Source: JBBRMW01 sp965246845 (GTDB lineage Bacteria; Chloroflexota; Anaerolineae; Aggregatilineales; UBA2796). Taken from it: a stretch of 64,000 bases of DNA. The position numbers were made by a program, and so were the translations under genes. The notes under the pieces are model-generated. The model saw only the letters and a program-made list of their open reading frames with translations. It did no database searches and was not told where the DNA came from. The stretch spans positions 62,001-126,000 of the forward strand of contig CBDFFR010000008.1 of the NCBI GenBank assembly GCA_965246845.1. The letters run 5' to 3'. This document shows positions 22,760 through 31,875 of this stretch, piece after piece (position 1 is the first letter of the stretch; each line of letters begins with the position of its first letter).

Positions 22760-25750
22760 ATGTCAGTACGTTTCAAAGAAGCCCCGACGACCTTTTATCT
22801 CGGTCGCCGTTTCGATGCCCAGACACACCAGCCGACCGACGAGCCGGTGTATTACGACTCGCGCGACCTGACGACGCACGCCGTCGTCGTTGGCATGACG
22901 GGCAGCGGCAAGACGGGTTTGTGTATTTCACTGCTCGAAGAAGCCGTCCTCGATAACATCCCGGCGATTATCATCGACCCGAAGGGCGACATTACGAACC
23001 TGCTACTGCAATTTCCGCAGCTTCGCCCGGAAGATTTTCGCCCCTGGGTGAATGTCGATGATGCGCGCCGCGAACACATGGAACCGGATGAATTCGCCGA
23101 GAAAGTCTCGCAGCAGTGGCGCGAGGGGCTGGCCGACGCGGGCATCGTGCCGGGACGCATCAAGGCGCTGAACGCAGCAGCACAGTACAGTATCTATACA
23201 CCGGGTTCGGATGCCGGGCTGCCCGTCAGCATCCTCGATTCGCTGCAAGCGCCGCGCGAGGGCTGGGGCGGCTACGAGGAAGCGCACCGCGAGCGCATCA
23301 GCGGCACGGTGACGGCGCTGCTCGCGCTTGTGGGCAAAAACTCGAACCCGGTCAAGGACCGCGAACACGTCCTCATTTCCAACATTTTCGAGGAGGCGTG
23401 GAAGAACGGGCGCGACCTCACGCTCGAACAAATCATCCTCGAAGTGCAGGACCCGCCTTTCGCCAAACTTGGCGTATTCGACATCGACACCTTTTTTCCG
23501 AAGAAGGAGCGCTTCAAGCTGGCGGCGGCGCTCAACCAGATCGTGGCCGCGCCGAGCTTCCAGAGCTGGATGCAGGGCGAACCGCTGGACGTGCGCCATC
23601 TGCTCTATACGGAAGAAGGCAAGCCGCGCGTCTCGATTTTCTATATCGCGCACCTGAACGACGCCGAGCGCACGTTCATGATTACGCTGCTGCTCGAAAA
23701 TATGCTGTCGTGGATGCGGACGCAAAGCGGCACGACGAGCCTGCGCGCGCTGTTCTATATGGATGAAGTATACGGTCACTTCCCGCCCTATCCCTACAAC
23801 CCGCCGACAAAGGGACCGCTGATCCGGCTGCTCAAGCAGGCGCGCGCGTTTGGCCTCGGTATCGTCCTCGCCACGCAAAACCCGGTCGATCTCGATTACA
23901 AGGGTCTCTCCAATGCCGGGACGTGGTTTATCGGCAAGCTGCAAACCGATAACGACAAACGGCGCATCCTCGGCGGGCTGGAAGCGGCGATGACCTCCCC
24001 CACACAATTCGACCTGCACAAGCTGGACAACATGCTCTCGGGGCTGGATCAGCGTGTGTTCGTCGTCAACAACATTCATAACCCGGAAGGTCCGCAATAT
24101 CTGATGACCCGCTGGGCGATGAGCTACCTGCGCGGACCGCTCACGCGGCAGCAGGTGCGCGTCCTGATGGAACCGCAGCGCGAATCGATGAATATGCAGA
24201 ACGCGAACCAGTATACGCACGGCGCAGAGCCGGTGATCGCCCCGCCGCCGACGGTGCAGGCCAGCCGTCCGGTAGCGCCTGTACAGCGGGCGACATTCAC
24301 CCCGCCCGCGACCAATCCCGCGATCAACACACCACCCGCTGCGAATAATCCGGCGGCAGGGCTGTTCAGCGGTAGAAGTTCGGGCAATACGGGAGTCTTC
24401 CCGCGCGTCGTCCCGCCCGCTGCACAAGCCGCACAGCCAAACGATGTACCCGAATCCGATGAAGTCGGCGCGCCACCTTCGAGCAAAGCCGCGCAGCCAC
24501 CCGCGCCCTTCACCGGGGCGACACCGCCACCGCCGGGAGACCCGGAAAGCAGCGGATTCATCGCGCGCTCGTTCGGCGCAGGACTCGGAGTCGCGGTCAA
24601 GGACGCGCCGCCAACGCCTGATTTGCCGCTCGGCCTCTCCGACGACGGAACGGAAGTCTTGCCAAAGACGAAAGCCCCGCCACCCCTTGCGATCTCGGCC
24701 TCTGCCCCGGCGCAACCCGCGCGCGGCAAGCCCGCCAACGTCCCGGATGATTACGACGACCATCCGACATCGCTCGCGGGCAGCACTGCGCAATACTTCC
24801 TGCCGATGATCACGAGCGTGACGGAAGCGATCCGCGTGTGGGAACAGAAATTCGGCACGCAGGCGCTTTCGGTGGGTGACTCGGCGCTGCTCTACCGTCC
24901 GATGCTGCTGGGGCAGGTCGTCGCGCGCTACATCGACCGCAAATCGAACACGCAGGAAGATCAGTTGATCGCCTACCAAATCCCGGATTTGGCTTCCTCC
25001 GGTTTCATCAACTGGGACCAATACAGCCGCCTGCCACTCGACCCGACGCTGCTCACCAGTGATCTACCCGGCAATGGCTGGTTCGGAGATATTCCCGAAG
25101 GGTTGCGCGATGCCAAGCGCCTGACGGCAGTGCGCAACGAGATGATCGACCATGTGTATCGCAGTGCCAAAATGACGCTGCTCTACAATTCGACGCTCGA
25201 TCTATATGGTGAGCCGCGCCAGACCAAGCGCGACTATTCGATCCGCTTGCAGGCCAAAGCGCGCGAAGAGCGTGACGCAGAAATCGAGAAGGTGACGGGT
25301 AAATACGACGCCGATCTCGAAAAGCTGGATGAACGGCTGCGTCGCGAAATGCGCGACCACACGGCGGACCTGCGCTCGCTCGAAGACCTGCGCCGCGAGG
25401 AGACCTATACGGCAGGCGAGGCCGTCTTCGGATTGATGCGCGGGCGGCCAAGCTATACGCTCTCGCGGATGAGCCGCACGCGCCGCTACAAGGGGCAGGC
25501 GCAGGAACGCGCCTTCGCCAACGAGCAGCAGATCAACGACCTTGAAAAGCAAATTGAAGGCAAGCAGGAAGAACTGCGTGGCGTGCTGACCGAAATCAAC
25601 GCGAAGTGGGCGAAGATCGCCAGCACGATTGAAGAGACGAAGTTGACGCCCTATAAGAAAGACATTTCCGTGCAGCTTTACGGTATCGGCTGGACCCCCG
25701 CCTGGAGCGTGACCGTCAACGGCCAAATCGTGCTGCTCCCGGCGGGTTGA
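22760..25750 (+). CDS. HerA/FtsK-like P-loop ATPase with proline-rich middle and C-terminal coiled coil
   Basis: A 996-residue protein. Residues 1-480 hold a HerA/FtsK-type (DUF87-like) ATPase: GMTGSGKTGL is Walker A near residue 44, followed by IIIDPKGDITNLLLQFP; LRALFYMDEVYGHFPP is Walker B near 330 and LATQNPVDLDYKGLSNAG is the sensor/Q-loop region. Residues about 480-670 are a Pro/Ala-rich disordered linker. Residues 680-800 form a conserved-looking alpha/beta segment and 820-960 a long charged coiled coil (EERDAEIEKVTGKYDADLEK). Such ATPases move DNA or polypeptides; the substrate is unknown. ATG 22760 is chosen for a GAGG ahead of it, though 22748 is possible. Its stop overlaps the next start by one base. 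Confidence 0.8.
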   Translation: MSVRFKEAPTTFYLGRRFDAQTHQPTDEPVYYDSRDLTTHAVVVGMTGSGKTGLCISLLEEAVLDNIPAIIIDPKGDITNLLLQFPQLRPEDFRPWVNVDDARREHMEPDEFAEKVSQQWREGLADAGIVPGRIKALNAAAQYSIYTPGSDAGLPVSILDSLQAPREGWGGYEEAHRERISGTVTALLALVGKNSNPVKDREHVLISNIFEEAWKNGRDLTLEQIILEVQDPPFAKLGVFDIDTFFPKKERFKLAAALNQIVAAPSFQSWMQGEPLDVRHLLYTEEGKPRVSIFYIAHLNDAERTFMITLLLENMLSWMRTQSGTTSLRALFYMDEVYGHFPPYPYNPPTKGPLIRLLKQARAFGLGIVLATQNPVDLDYKGLSNAGTWFIGKLQTDNDKRRILGGLEAAMTSPTQFDLHKLDNMLSGLDQRVFVVNNIHNPEGPQYLMTRWAMSYLRGPLTRQQVRVLMEPQRESMNMQNANQYTHGAEPVIAPPPTVQASRPVAPVQRATFTPPATNPAINTPPAANNPAAGLFSGRSSGNTGVFPRVVPPAAQAAQPNDVPESDEVGAPPSSKAAQPPAPFTGATPPPPGDPESSGFIARSFGAGLGVAVKDAPPTPDLPLGLSDDGTEVLPKTKAPPPLAISASAPAQPARGKPANVPDDYDDHPTSLAGSTAQYFLPMITSVTEAIRVWEQKFGTQALSVGDSALLYRPMLLGQVVARYIDRKSNTQEDQLIAYQIPDLASSGFINWDQYSRLPLDPTLLTSDLPGNGWFGDIPEGLRDAKRLTAVRNEMIDHVYRSAKMTLLYNSTLDLYGEPRQTKRDYSIRLQAKAREERDAEIEKVTGKYDADLEKLDERLRREMRDHTADLRSLEDLRREETYTAGEAVFGLMRGRPSYTLSRMSRTRRYKGQAQERAFANEQQINDLEKQIEGKQEELRGVLTEINAKWAKIASTIEETKLTPYKKDISVQLYGIGWTPAWSVTVNGQIVLLPAG

Positions 25751-27009
25751 TGCGGCGCTCCCGACGCTCGAAACTGAATGCGGCGGTCGCCGTCCTGCTG
25801 GTGCTTGCGGTGGGGCTGACCGCCGACCTCGCCTTTCACGGGCTGGCGTGGCGCATCTTCGCGCAACTGACGGGGGAAGAAGCGCCGCTCTCGCAATTGA
25901 ATGGGATGCTCGGCCTCGCCGGGAACGCGACGCGCAGGCTGCCCGCCGTCGCATCCGATTTCGTGACGGACCCGGCGCTCAACCCGCGCGGCGTGAACAC
26001 CTTCCTTGAGGATGAAGTCGAACCTGCCAAGCGCGAACGCCAATTGACGATGATCCGCGACGCGGGTTTCGGCTGGATACGCCAGCAGTTCCGCTGGGAC
26101 GATCTCGAAATTTCGGCGCGCGGGGATTTCACCGACCGTCGCAACGCGGAGACCGTCAGTGCGTGGGCGAAGTATGACAATATCGTCGACCTCGCGGGCG
26201 CGGCGGGCGTACAGATTATCGCGCGGCTGGGTTCCCCGCCGGAGTGGTCGCAAGCTGCCTCGAACAAAGCCCCCGGCTTCGCGCCACCCGCTGATTTCAA
26301 TGATTTCACAAATTATGCACGGCAGGTCGCGGAGCGTTATAAAGGCCGCATCCACACCTATCAGGTCTGGAACGAGCCGAACATCCAACCGGAATGGGGC
26401 AACGCGCCACCGGACCCGGAAGCCTACACCGATTTGCTGTGCCGCACTTACAAGACATTGAAAGCAGTCGATCCGCAGCTTAGGGTAGTCGCGGGGGCGC
26501 TTGGCCCGACGGCGGTGCTTGGCGACTACGATTTATCGGATACGCTGTACTTGCAACGGATGTACGATGCGGGGGCGCGCGGCTGCTTCGACGTGTTGAG
26601 CATACAGGGCTATGGTCTGCGCAGCGGACCCGCCGACCAGCGGATGCGCGCGATGAACATCAATATCAATCACCCGCTGTACATGCGCGAGGTGATGGTC
26701 AACAATGGCGACGCCGCGAAGCCCGTCTGGATTGCAGAACTGGCCTGGAATCCGGTCCCGAACGACCCGGCCATCGTGGACCGCGAGCGCTATGGCTCCG
26801 TCACGGATGAACAGGCCGCCCGTTATACCATCGACGCCTACGAGCGCATCCAGCGCGAATGGAGCTGGGTACAGGTGACGTGTTACTGGTTCTTCAAACG
26901 CGCCAGCGACGCCGACAGGAACAAGCCGGAATATTACTTCCGCATGGTGGACCCGGATTTCACGCCGCGTCCGGTCTACGACGCGATGAAGCAGTATGCG
27001 GGGCGCTGA
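25750..27009 (+). CDS. Secreted or membrane-tethered clan GH-A glycoside hydrolase (GH39/GH5-like)
   Basis: A 419-residue protein starting at an ATG that shares its A with the preceding TGA. An N-terminal hydrophobic helix (AAVAVLLVLAVGLTADLAF) is an uncleaved anchor or signal. The TIM-barrel part shows IRDAGFGWIRQQFRWDDLE, QIIARLGSPPEW, the acid/base motif TYQVWNEPNIQPEW and a later glutamate in KPVWIAELAW that fits the nucleophile. ends WFFKRASDADR...PVYDAMKQYA as in beta-xylosidase/cellulase-type barrels. The sugar substrate is unknown. Coupling to the ATPase and to a GT39 transferase suggests a cell-surface glycan role. Confidence 0.78.
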   Translation: MRRSRRSKLNAAVAVLLVLAVGLTADLAFHGLAWRIFAQLTGEEAPLSQLNGMLGLAGNATRRLPAVASDFVTDPALNPRGVNTFLEDEVEPAKRERQLTMIRDAGFGWIRQQFRWDDLEISARGDFTDRRNAETVSAWAKYDNIVDLAGAAGVQIIARLGSPPEWSQAASNKAPGFAPPADFNDFTNYARQVAERYKGRIHTYQVWNEPNIQPEWGNAPPDPEAYTDLLCRTYKTLKAVDPQLRVVAGALGPTAVLGDYDLSDTLYLQRMYDAGARGCFDVLSIQGYGLRSGPADQRMRAMNININHPLYMREVMVNNGDAAKPVWIAELAWNPVPNDPAIVDRERYGSVTDEQAARYTIDAYERIQREWSWVQVTCYWFFKRASDADRNKPEYYFRMVDPDFTPRPVYDAMKQYAGR

Positions 27010-27012
27010 ACG

Positions 27013-28938
27013 ATGTTTACCTTCATGGACATGGCGCGGCGCATCAAGCCGGGCGACTTCGCGCGCTTCTTCCCACTCGCGATGCTGCTGCTCGCGGTCG
27101 GACTGCGACTGCACTTTATCGGCGTGCAATCGCTCTGGAGTGATGAGGGGAACAGCCTGCGCCTCGCGCAGCGCGCGGTCCCGGACCTGATCGCCGCCGC
27201 CGCGCAGGATATTCACCCACCGGGCTACTACCTCGCGCTCAAAATGTGGATCGGCGTCGTCGGTGAGTCGGAATTTGCGCTGCGGGCGCTCTCCGCGCTG
27301 CAAAGCCTGCTCGCGGTCGCGTTCATCTATGGCATTGGCAAGCGGCTCTATGCGCCGGGAGCCGGACTCGTTGCGGCGCTGCTGGTTGCGGTGAACGCCT
27401 CACAAATCTATTACGCGCAGGAAACGCGCATGTACGCGCAGCTTGCGCTCTTCGCGGCTGCGTCGTTCTGGGCGTTCGCGGGCTGGAGCGCGCGGCCTCG
27501 TCTGCGCGATAGTGTATTGCTCGCGCTCTTCAACGCGGCGGGCTTGTATACGCAATATGCGTTCCCGGTCGTGCTGCTCGTGCAGGGGATCGCGGTGCTG
27601 TGGCTGCTTGCGATACGAAAACTATCACCCCGCGCGCTGCTCGGCTATGTTTTGTTGAATTTGGGGACACTTGCGCTATTCGCGCCGCTGCTCGCGACCG
27701 CGCTGCGGCAGGTCACGAACTGGCCGCGCACCGGGCAGGCTGTCGATTTGGGGACGGGTGTTGCGGTGGTCGCGCGCTGGCTGGTCTATGGCCGGACTTC
27801 AACCGCGACGGGCTGGTCGGACTATATTTGGCCGCTGCTGTTTCTCGTCGCGGCGCTGCTCCCGGATTGGATGCGCAGGCGGCTCCCGCAGGCATGGCGG
27901 ATCGCGATCCCGTTCTTTTGGCTGTTACTAACGCTCATCCCGTTTTTCGCGCTCGGCCTGTTCCGCGAGTCTAACCTCAAGTTCATCCTGCCCGTACAAC
28001 TTGCGCTGGCGCTGCTCATGGGGCGCGCGATCTGGCTGCTCTGGGAATATGGTACGCCGAATTTCGTGGTCCTGATCGAAGCGTTGCCGCGCCTATTCGC
28101 CGGACTCGGCCTGCTCTCGATCCTCACGGTGTCGGTGGATGGTCTCGGTAATCTCTATAATGTGCCGTTCTATGCGCGCGATGATTACCGGGCGATGGCG
28201 CGGGCGGTCAGCGCGGAGTCGCGTCCCGGTGATACAATCATCCTTGACGCGCCGAACCAGCGCGAGGTATTTACCTATTATTACAAGGGCAATACGCCGA
28301 TCTATTCCCTGCCGGAAGGACTCGGCGGCGACGACGCGGAGGCAAGCGAAACAGTACGCGGGGTGATTGCAAAATCCAAACGGATTTATGTGCTGTATTG
28401 GGGCGAGAGCGAGCGCGACCCGAACCACGTCATCGAGCGCGAGCTGACCGCCGCGACCTATCCGGCCTCGTCGCGCTTCTATGGTGATGTGCGCTTCGTC
28501 GTGTACGCCGTGCCTGCCGCGCCCGCCGACGCGCCGACACTGCGCACGGAAGCAAGTTTCGGCGGGGTGATCACGCTGCAAGGCGCGGCGCTCGACCGCA
28601 CCGAACTCCCGGCGGGGGATGTCCTCGGCGTGACGCTGTTCTGGTCCGCGCCGCAACCCGTCGCGAAGCGCTATAAAGTCTTTTTGCACCTGTTAAATGG
28701 CGATGGCAAGCTGGTTGCGCAGCGTGACGCGGAACCCGTCAATTTCACGCGCCCGACGACGAGCTGGTCCGCCGGGGAGACGGTCCGCGACGCGCACGGG
28801 TTGCTCATCCCCGGCACACTCCCGCGCGGAGATTATACGCTGGTCGTCGGCCTGTACGAAATCGATGATCCAGCGGCGCGATTGGGGATGGACAGCAGCG
28901 GCGGCATGTTTGAACTGGCAAAGATCACTGTTAAATAG
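27013..28938 (+). CDS. Glycosyltransferase family 39-type membrane protein
   Basis: A 641-residue polytopic protein. The first loop LHFIGVQSLWSDEGNSLRLA holds the catalytic DE-type acidic pair of PMT/ArnT-like GT-C transferases, DIHPPGYYLALKMWIG is the conserved HPP segment, and SQIYYAQETRMYAQLALF is the third signature. About ten hydrophobic segments follow up to residue 380. The C-terminal 250 residues are soluble and end in a beta-sandwich (YKVFLHLLNGDGKLVAQRDA), probably outside the membrane. It would transfer sugar from a lipid-linked donor to protein or lipid. It follows the glycosidase by three bases. Confidence 0.85.
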   Translation: MFTFMDMARRIKPGDFARFFPLAMLLLAVGLRLHFIGVQSLWSDEGNSLRLAQRAVPDLIAAAAQDIHPPGYYLALKMWIGVVGESEFALRALSALQSLLAVAFIYGIGKRLYAPGAGLVAALLVAVNASQIYYAQETRMYAQLALFAAASFWAFAGWSARPRLRDSVLLALFNAAGLYTQYAFPVVLLVQGIAVLWLLAIRKLSPRALLGYVLLNLGTLALFAPLLATALRQVTNWPRTGQAVDLGTGVAVVARWLVYGRTSTATGWSDYIWPLLFLVAALLPDWMRRRLPQAWRIAIPFFWLLLTLIPFFALGLFRESNLKFILPVQLALALLMGRAIWLLWEYGTPNFVVLIEALPRLFAGLGLLSILTVSVDGLGNLYNVPFYARDDYRAMARAVSAESRPGDTIILDAPNQREVFTYYYKGNTPIYSLPEGLGGDDAEASETVRGVIAKSKRIYVLYWGESERDPNHVIERELTAATYPASSRFYGDVRFVVYAVPAAPADAPTLRTEASFGGVITLQGAALDRTELPAGDVLGVTLFWSAPQPVAKRYKVFLHLLNGDGKLVAQRDAEPVNFTRPTTSWSAGETVRDAHGLLIPGTLPRGDYTLVVGLYEIDDPAARLGMDSSGGMFELAKITVK

Positions 28939-28951
28939 CCGGTGTCTGCAA

Positions 28952-29060
28952 ACCATCGCCGAGGCTAAAGCCACCGCGCTATCACGGTCCGGTATCCACA
29001 AACGCAGGAAGGCTGACCGTAGTAGCCCGGTCCATTCATGGTCGGGCGGTTGAACAATTC
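28952..29060 (+). repeat. Family B intergenic repeat (about 110 bp)
   Basis: A composite element: CCATCGCCG, then AAGCCACCGCGCTAT, CACGGTCC, and the palindromic part GTAGCCCGGTCCATTCATGG followed by TCGGGCGG. The reverse complement of 42665-42779 matches it in the same order with similar spacing. It has no coding signature. Confidence 0.7.
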
Positions 29061-29162
29061 GTGATTGCTTTGACTTTGCAGACATACCCTAAACTTGTCC
29101 GTGCGACAATCCATTGATTGTCCCTGTGCCACCGCGCCAAAAGCGCATATACATTGTGAACC

Positions 29163-29909
29163 ATGCTCGAACCTGCACACTCCACGATGACCCCACGCGC
29201 CGAATTCCTTGCGGGCGTCCGCGCCGAGATGCCAATCCTGCTCGGCGTCTTCCCATTCGGGCTGATCTACGGTTTCACCGCGACACAGGCCGGGCTACCG
29301 CCAGTGGCTGCGATCCTGATGTCGTCGATCATCTTTGCCGGGTCGGCGCAGCTCATCACCGCGCGGCTGATCGGGAGTGGGACACCCGGCATCGTAATTG
29401 CCCTCACCGCCGGGGTTGTCAACCTGCGGCACGCGCTTTACGGAGCGTCTATTGCACCCTATGTGAAACATCTACGCCCGTTATGGCGCGCCCTGATTGG
29501 CTACCTGCTCACCGATGAAGCCTACGCTGTCGCGATTGCCTACTACCTCAAAACCGACGCAGAAACGCACCCCAATCGACATTGGTACACACTCGGTGCG
29601 GGCGTGACGCTGTGGACGGGCTGGCAATTCAGCAGCACGTTCGGCGTACTGGTCGGCGGGTCGGTCCCGCCCGCACTCGGTCTCGATTTTACGCTCGCGC
29701 TGACGTTCATCGCGCTCACGATCCCGGTATTGAAAGATCGCCCGATGCTTGCGGCGGCGGTCTGCGCGGGGGCGGTCGCGGTGCTGGCGAATGGCTTGCC
29801 CTACAAATTGGGCTTGATGGCGGCGGCCTTCACCGGGATTGCGGTCGGGATGGGTCTCGAAACTTACGCAGCACGCAGACAGCCCGCGTCCAAAAGTACC
29901 GCCGAATGA
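29163..29909 (+). CDS. azlC: Branched-chain amino acid exporter large subunit AzlC
   Basis: A 248-residue membrane protein of the AzlC family. LGVFPFGLIYGFTATQAGLP, MSSIIFAGSAQLITARLIG, VNLRHALYGASIAPYVKH and LTDEAYAVAIAYYL are the family signatures, with about seven hydrophobic helices. With AzlD it exports branched-chain amino acids or their analogues. The stop overlaps AzlD by ATGA. ATG 29163 is used; an alternative ATG at 29187 would shorten the N-terminus by eight residues. The AraC/GyrI regulator downstream is not close enough to claim as its regulator. Confidence 0.9.
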   Translation: MLEPAHSTMTPRAEFLAGVRAEMPILLGVFPFGLIYGFTATQAGLPPVAAILMSSIIFAGSAQLITARLIGSGTPGIVIALTAGVVNLRHALYGASIAPYVKHLRPLWRALIGYLLTDEAYAVAIAYYLKTDAETHPNRHWYTLGAGVTLWTGWQFSSTFGVLVGGSVPPALGLDFTLALTFIALTIPVLKDRPMLAAAVCAGAVAVLANGLPYKLGLMAAAFTGIAVGMGLETYAARRQPASKSTAE

Positions 29910-30226
29910 ACGACGCGCCCTGGCCGCTGTTCATCATTATCGGCCTGCTCACCTTCGCGATCCGCTTCACGCCGATAGCGGTAGCCGGGCGTGGACTACC
30001 GCCGCTCCTGCTGCGGGCGCTGCGCTATGTGCCGCCGGCAGTGCTGGCCGCGATCTTCGTACCGGAGCTATTAATGCCGGAAGGCGCGGTCGATATTTCA
30101 TTCGCGAATGGCCGCCTGATCGCCGGAATTATTGCAATATTGGTCGCATGGCGAACCAAAAATGTGCTGTTGACCGTCATCGCGGGTATGGTCGCGCTGT
30201 GGGTGCTGACGCTGTCACGCAGTTGA
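29906..30226 (+). CDS. azlD: Branched-chain amino acid exporter small subunit AzlD
   Basis: A 106-residue protein with four hydrophobic helices, the AzlD layout: LFIIIGLLTFAIRFTPIAVA, LRALRYVPPAVLAAIFVPEL and LIAGIIAILVAWRTKNVLLT. Starts inside the AzlC stop (ATGA), so coupled translation is very likely. The longer open frame upstream only shadows azlC. Confidence 0.92.
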   Translation: MNDAPWPLFIIIGLLTFAIRFTPIAVAGRGLPPLLLRALRYVPPAVLAAIFVPELLMPEGAVDISFANGRLIAGIIAILVAWRTKNVLLTVIAGMVALWVLTLSRS

Positions 30227-30543
30227 ACGCAATATATGCTTGCGGACGGCAAGAATGCCGTCTCTACAAAACGTACCGTCTACGTAGGGGACAGTATTTT
30301 TGGCATCCGACTCCATTAATCGTGTAAGATATGATATGTATAATCGCTCGTTCCGACAGTGTGAGCATATACTTGGGACAAAACGCTGGTTTATTCTGCT
30401 GATAAACCCAATTTGCAAGAGGTGATGCTCGTTAACACGATTGTATATGCCTGCATCTGCGTAGCAAGTACGCCGAAAGCGCGGTTTAGATAAGTCATTA
30501 AGGACAGCAACTTGGCGGGGTATTTGTTTCAGAACCATCAGAA
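30227..30543 (+). other. Intergenic region without a convincing gene
   Basis: About 317 bases. It holds a family A' hairpin at 30241, a truncated GTAGGGGACAG remnant, and a TATAAT at 30339-30344 that may serve a long leader of the AraC-type gene. A minus-strand frame of 107 codons crosses the region but has no recognisable domain or good start and includes the repeat. Confidence 0.5.
30241..30267 (+). repeat. Dispersed hairpin repeat (family A')
   Basis: GGACGGCA/TGCCGTC with loop AGAA followed by TCTAC, nearly identical to the copy at 4681. Confidence 0.85.
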
Positions 30544-31479
30544 ATGCAAACTATAAGCGCCATGCAATTATCTGACCCGCGCGCGGTATACATCCACCGT
30601 ATCAACAATGTTTTTGACTATATTCGGACACATTTGACCGACGCCCTGACGCTCGATGTACTAGCGCAGGTTGCCCATTTTTCACCTTTTCACTTTCACC
30701 GCATCTTCTTATCCATGACAGGTGAAACCCTGAGTGACTGCGTGAGCCGTTTGCGTTTGGAACGTGCCGTTGCCCTGTTGCGGGCGCAGCCCGACATGCC
30801 CATCACCCGTATCGCTCTCGACTCCGGGTTTGTCCGTATGGAGACGTTTTCACGGACATTTCGCAAACACTACGGCATCGCAGCGCGCACATGGGATCGG
30901 CAAAGTCCGATCATAGATCGCAAGATTGATCAAGTCTTCTCAAACTTTCCACTCTATACTATGTCTGCACTTGAAGAAGTCGACAAGCACGGTGAATTCG
31001 TCGTCGAACTCCGGGAAATGCCCGCGCAGACCATCGCTTTCGTTCGTGTTATCAACAGCTACCAGCCTGACGCTGTGGTCAATGCTTATGAGCGGTTGAT
31101 AGCTTGGTATTTGGAGTATGTAGGCGACCCGCTGAAAGCAACTTGTTATGGCATGTCTCAGGATGATCCTCATGTAACACCGATAGCGCTATGTCGCTAT
31201 GACATCTGCTTGACGTTGCCAACAGGGAGTCGCACACGGCAAGAAGACAGCGAAATAACCTTTCGCGATTTTCCAGCCTGCATGGTCGGTTGTATTCGTT
31301 GTGTAGGGGACATCGTTGTCGCGGATCGGGCTTGGCAGTATCTTTATCGACATTGGTTGCCCCGCAGCCGCTATGTGCCGGATAATCTGCCAGCAATAGA
31401 AGTTTACCGCCGCCAGCCTGCTGAACTTGGCTGGCTGACCTTTGACCTCGACTGTGCGATTCCTGTTGTCCGCTTCTAA
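30544..31479 (+). CDS. AraC-family regulator with GyrI-like effector domain
   Basis: A 311-residue two-domain regulator. Residues about 15-115 hold two helix-turn-helix units of the AraC type at the N-terminus (LTDALTLDVLAQVAHFSPFH, FHRIFLSMTGETLSDCVSRL, LDSGFVRMETFSRTFRKHYG). Residues about 150-311 are a GyrI/SOUL-like small-molecule-binding domain (VVELREMPAQTIAFVRVI, YDICLTLPTG, PACMVGCIRCVGD, PAIEVYRRQP), as in multidrug regulators such as Rob. The A+T content is higher than in neighbouring genes. The VOC gene 41 bases downstream may be its partner or target. Confidence 0.88.
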   Translation: MQTISAMQLSDPRAVYIHRINNVFDYIRTHLTDALTLDVLAQVAHFSPFHFHRIFLSMTGETLSDCVSRLRLERAVALLRAQPDMPITRIALDSGFVRMETFSRTFRKHYGIAARTWDRQSPIIDRKIDQVFSNFPLYTMSALEEVDKHGEFVVELREMPAQTIAFVRVINSYQPDAVVNAYERLIAWYLEYVGDPLKATCYGMSQDDPHVTPIALCRYDICLTLPTGSRTRQEDSEITFRDFPACMVGCIRCVGDIVVADRAWQYLYRHWLPRSRYVPDNLPAIEVYRRQPAELGWLTFDLDCAIPVVRF

Positions 31480-31520
31480 TGTGCAAAGTGAAGCCGCAAT
31501 TGAAATAAAGGAGAACGAGG

Positions 31521-31853
31521 ATGAACCTGGGAGTATTTTCGGTCAGTTTGGCAGTCAAGGACATCAAGGCGTCACGAGCGTTTTATGAGAAATTCGGATT
31601 TGAAGTGATCGGCGGCAAAGAGGACCAAAATTGGCTCATCCTCCACAATGGAGAGGCGAAGATTGGGCTGTTTCAGGGAATGTTCGAGAAAAACATTCTG
31701 ACTTTCAATCCATCCGATGTTCGGTTAATCCAGAAGACCCTCAAAGATTTGGGCATTTCGTTCATGCTGGAAGCGGATGAAGCCACGACGGGACCCGCGC
31801 ACGTTATGCTGGTAGACCCTGACGGCAATCAAATCCTGATCGATCAGCATTAG
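31521..31853 (+). CDS. VOC (glyoxalase/bleomycin-resistance) superfamily protein
   Basis: A 110-residue protein with AAGGAG upstream of ATG 31521. The two beta-alpha-beta units are clear: SVSLAVKDIKASRAFYEKFG with FEVIGGKEDQNWLILHNGEA, then TTGPAHVMLVDPDGNQILID. The terminal DPDGNxxxID is the usual metal-ligand region. Members are small-molecule isomerases, dioxygenases or drug-binding proteins; the exact role is open. Possible co-transcription with the upstream regulator suggests a stress or xenobiotic response. Confidence 0.85.
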   Translation: MNLGVFSVSLAVKDIKASRAFYEKFGFEVIGGKEDQNWLILHNGEAKIGLFQGMFEKNILTFNPSDVRLIQKTLKDLGISFMLEADEATTGPAHVMLVDPDGNQILIDQH

Positions 31854-31875
31854 GCGTTCTCAACAACGTACGTCC

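Noticed and set aside
23003..25021. Minus-strand frame of 672 codons opposite the HerA-like ATPase
   Set aside because: No motif, Arg/His-rich composition typical of antisense frames; the plus frame has Walker A and B.
30215..30538. Minus-strand frame of 107 codons in the gap after azlD
   Set aside because: It runs through a family A' hairpin and has no recognisable domain; treated as non-coding.
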